Below are positions 63,128 through 64,000 of a stretch of 64,000 nucleotides of DNA, piece by piece. Each line of letters begins with the position of its first letter. Position 1 is the first letter of the stretch. The stretch comes from Pseudomonas fulva. Lineage in GTDB: Bacteria; Pseudomonadota; Gammaproteobacteria; Pseudomonadales; Pseudomonadaceae. A program made the position numbers and the translations under genes. The stretch lies in assembly GCF_015680705.1 (NCBI RefSeq), contig NZ_JADNYP010000014.1, forward strand, positions 1-64,000. The letters are read 5' to 3'. Under the pieces are notes generated by a model. It did not search any database. It was not told the origin of the DNA and saw only the letters and a program-made list of their open reading frames with translations.

Positions 63128-64000
63128 ATGAGTGATATATCTCCTCCAATCTCTGCGAAAGGCGAAGCAAAGCTCAGTCGTACTCTCAAGCAGCGACACG
63201 TCACCATGATTTCGCTTGGCGGAATCATCGGTGCCGGCCTATTCGTCGGTAGCAGCGCCGTGATCACCACCATCGGACCAGCAGCAGTACTCAGCTATGC
63301 GCTGGCTGGTCTGGTCGTACTGCTTGTGATGCGGATGTTGGGCGAAATGGCCATAGCCATCCCTGGCATCGGTGCATTCACCGAATACAACCGTATCGGT
63401 CTTGGAAATTGGGCAGGTTTTGCCTCTGGGTGGCTGTACTGGTACTTCTGGGTGATCGTGGTCGCCGTGGAAGTCGTGGTAGGAGCAGGCATGCTGCATC
63501 GCTGGATTCCTGTGCCTGAATGGATTATCGGCATCGCGTTGCTGAGCGTCATGACTGTGGTGAATCTCCTCTCGGTGCGCTCCTATGGCGAGTTCGAATA
63601 CTGGTTCGCCTCGTTGAAAGTCGCCGCGATAATCGTCTTCATCGTGGTGGCTTCGGCCTATGCATTTGGTTTCACTTCCGATGCACCAACCCTCGGTAAT
63701 ATCAACAGCCACGGCGGGTTCATGCCTTTTGGCTTCCAAGCTGTGATTGCCGGGGTTCCGATGGTCATTTTCGCGATCTGTGGCGCGGAGATCGCGACCA
63801 TCGCCGCAGCGGAATCCGATGAGCCTGCCCGTGGCGTAGCAAGCATGACTCGTTCGGTAATCGTGCGAGTATTGACCTTCTACGTCGGATCGATCCTGTT
63901 GATCGTCTGCGTCGTACCTTGGGATACATTGGAAGCGGGTCACTCGCCCTTCGTTGCGGCCATGGACCTGATGCAGATCCCCTATGCGGGGGATATGATG
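63128..64000 (+). CDS. GABA/amino-acid permease, incomplete at the window edge
   Basis: The first 291 codons of an APC-superfamily amino acid permease, open at the right edge. Opening LKQRHVTMISLGGIIGAGLF (about 20-39), then EMAIAIPGIGAFTEY and GFMPFGFQAVIAGVPMVIFA then ICGAEIATIAAAESDEP. It resembles E. coli GabP, so GABA or a related amino acid is likely. At least seven membrane segments are visible. Start ATG after GAGGCTCGAGCA. Confidence 0.87.
   Translation, partial: MSDISPPISAKGEAKLSRTLKQRHVTMISLGGIIGAGLFVGSSAVITTIGPAAVLSYALAGLVVLLVMRMLGEMAIAIPGIGAFTEYNRIGLGNWAGFASGWLYWYFWVIVVAVEVVVGAGMLHRWIPVPEWIIGIALLSVMTVVNLLSVRSYGEFEYWFASLKVAAIIVFIVVASAYAFGFTSDAPTLGNINSHGGFMPFGFQAVIAGVPMVIFAICGAEIATIAAAESDEPARGVASMTRSVIVRVLTFYVGSILLIVCVVPWDTLEAGHSPFVAAMDLMQIPYAGDMM

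Overview
The window looks like the chromosome of a Pseudomonas of the P. putida group. The DNA is GC-rich, gene order is close to that of P. putida/P. aeruginosa (fadD2-fadD1, the gbuA/gbuR/aer locus, prmB-aroC), P. putida-type REP elements occur with their REP-associated transposase, and many Pseudomonas-restricted small proteins are present (YcgL, YcgN, DUF3509 and others). No rRNA, tRNA, CRISPR array or prophage was seen. About 58 protein genes are supported, and the last one runs off the right edge.

Layout. 0.1-9.3 kb: two tandem long-chain acyl-CoA synthetases (fadD2, fadD1), the RNA helicase HrpA and a FabH-like ketoacyl synthase that can link beta-oxidation products to fatty acid synthesis. 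9.3-12.0 kb is an accessory island: an 81-bp relic of a ketoacyl-synthase 3' end, a RAYT transposase between two perfect 80-bp REP-containing direct repeats, an IS256-family element that interrupts a REP (8-bp target duplication), and a 115-bp tandem REP array. 12-28.3 kb is housekeeping: a porin, FemAB-like acyltransferase, HNH nuclease, oligopeptidase B, YafJ amidotransferase, RNase D-YcgL, hydroxyacid dehydrogenase, nitroreductase, an apparently inactive M1/M61-like peptidase and a DMT transporter. 28.3-34 kb: a small-protein gene with a near-perfect Anr box, then the guanidinobutyrate locus (Na+/solute symporter, gbuA, divergent gbuR) and an Aer-type energy-taxis receptor. 34-51 kb: DTW protein, glutaredoxin-like protein, FolE, Smr protein, an isochorismatase-fold protein with Ser in place of the catalytic Cys, PrmB, AroC, MFS, an acireductone-dioxygenase homologue lacking one metal ligand, ankyrin protein, ZIP transporter, LtaS-like sulfatase, RraB and a second DMT transporter.

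51.4-56 kb is a compact sulfide/persulfide detoxification module: persulfide dioxygenase, type II sulfide:quinone oxidoreductase and a TauE/SafE exporter in one operon, divergent from a sigma-54 activator that carries the three-cysteine sulfane-sulfur sensor of FisR. The shared intergenic region has a candidate -24/-12 promoter and, upstream of it, a helically phased cluster of TGGCA half-sites that may be the activator's binding region. 56-58.8 kb: a YbdG-like mechanosensitive channel and a DEAD-box helicase. 58.9-64 kb: pcaIJF (beta-ketoadipate to succinyl-CoA plus acetyl-CoA) behind a perfect 15-bp PcaR box, a divergent RpiR-type regulator, and an amino-acid/GABA permease whose upstream region is AT-rich and carries a direct repeat.

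Most genes are chromosomal core functions. The regions most worth a second look are the REP/RAYT/IS island, the Anr-box small gene, the persulfide control region, and three enzymes that have lost key catalytic residues.
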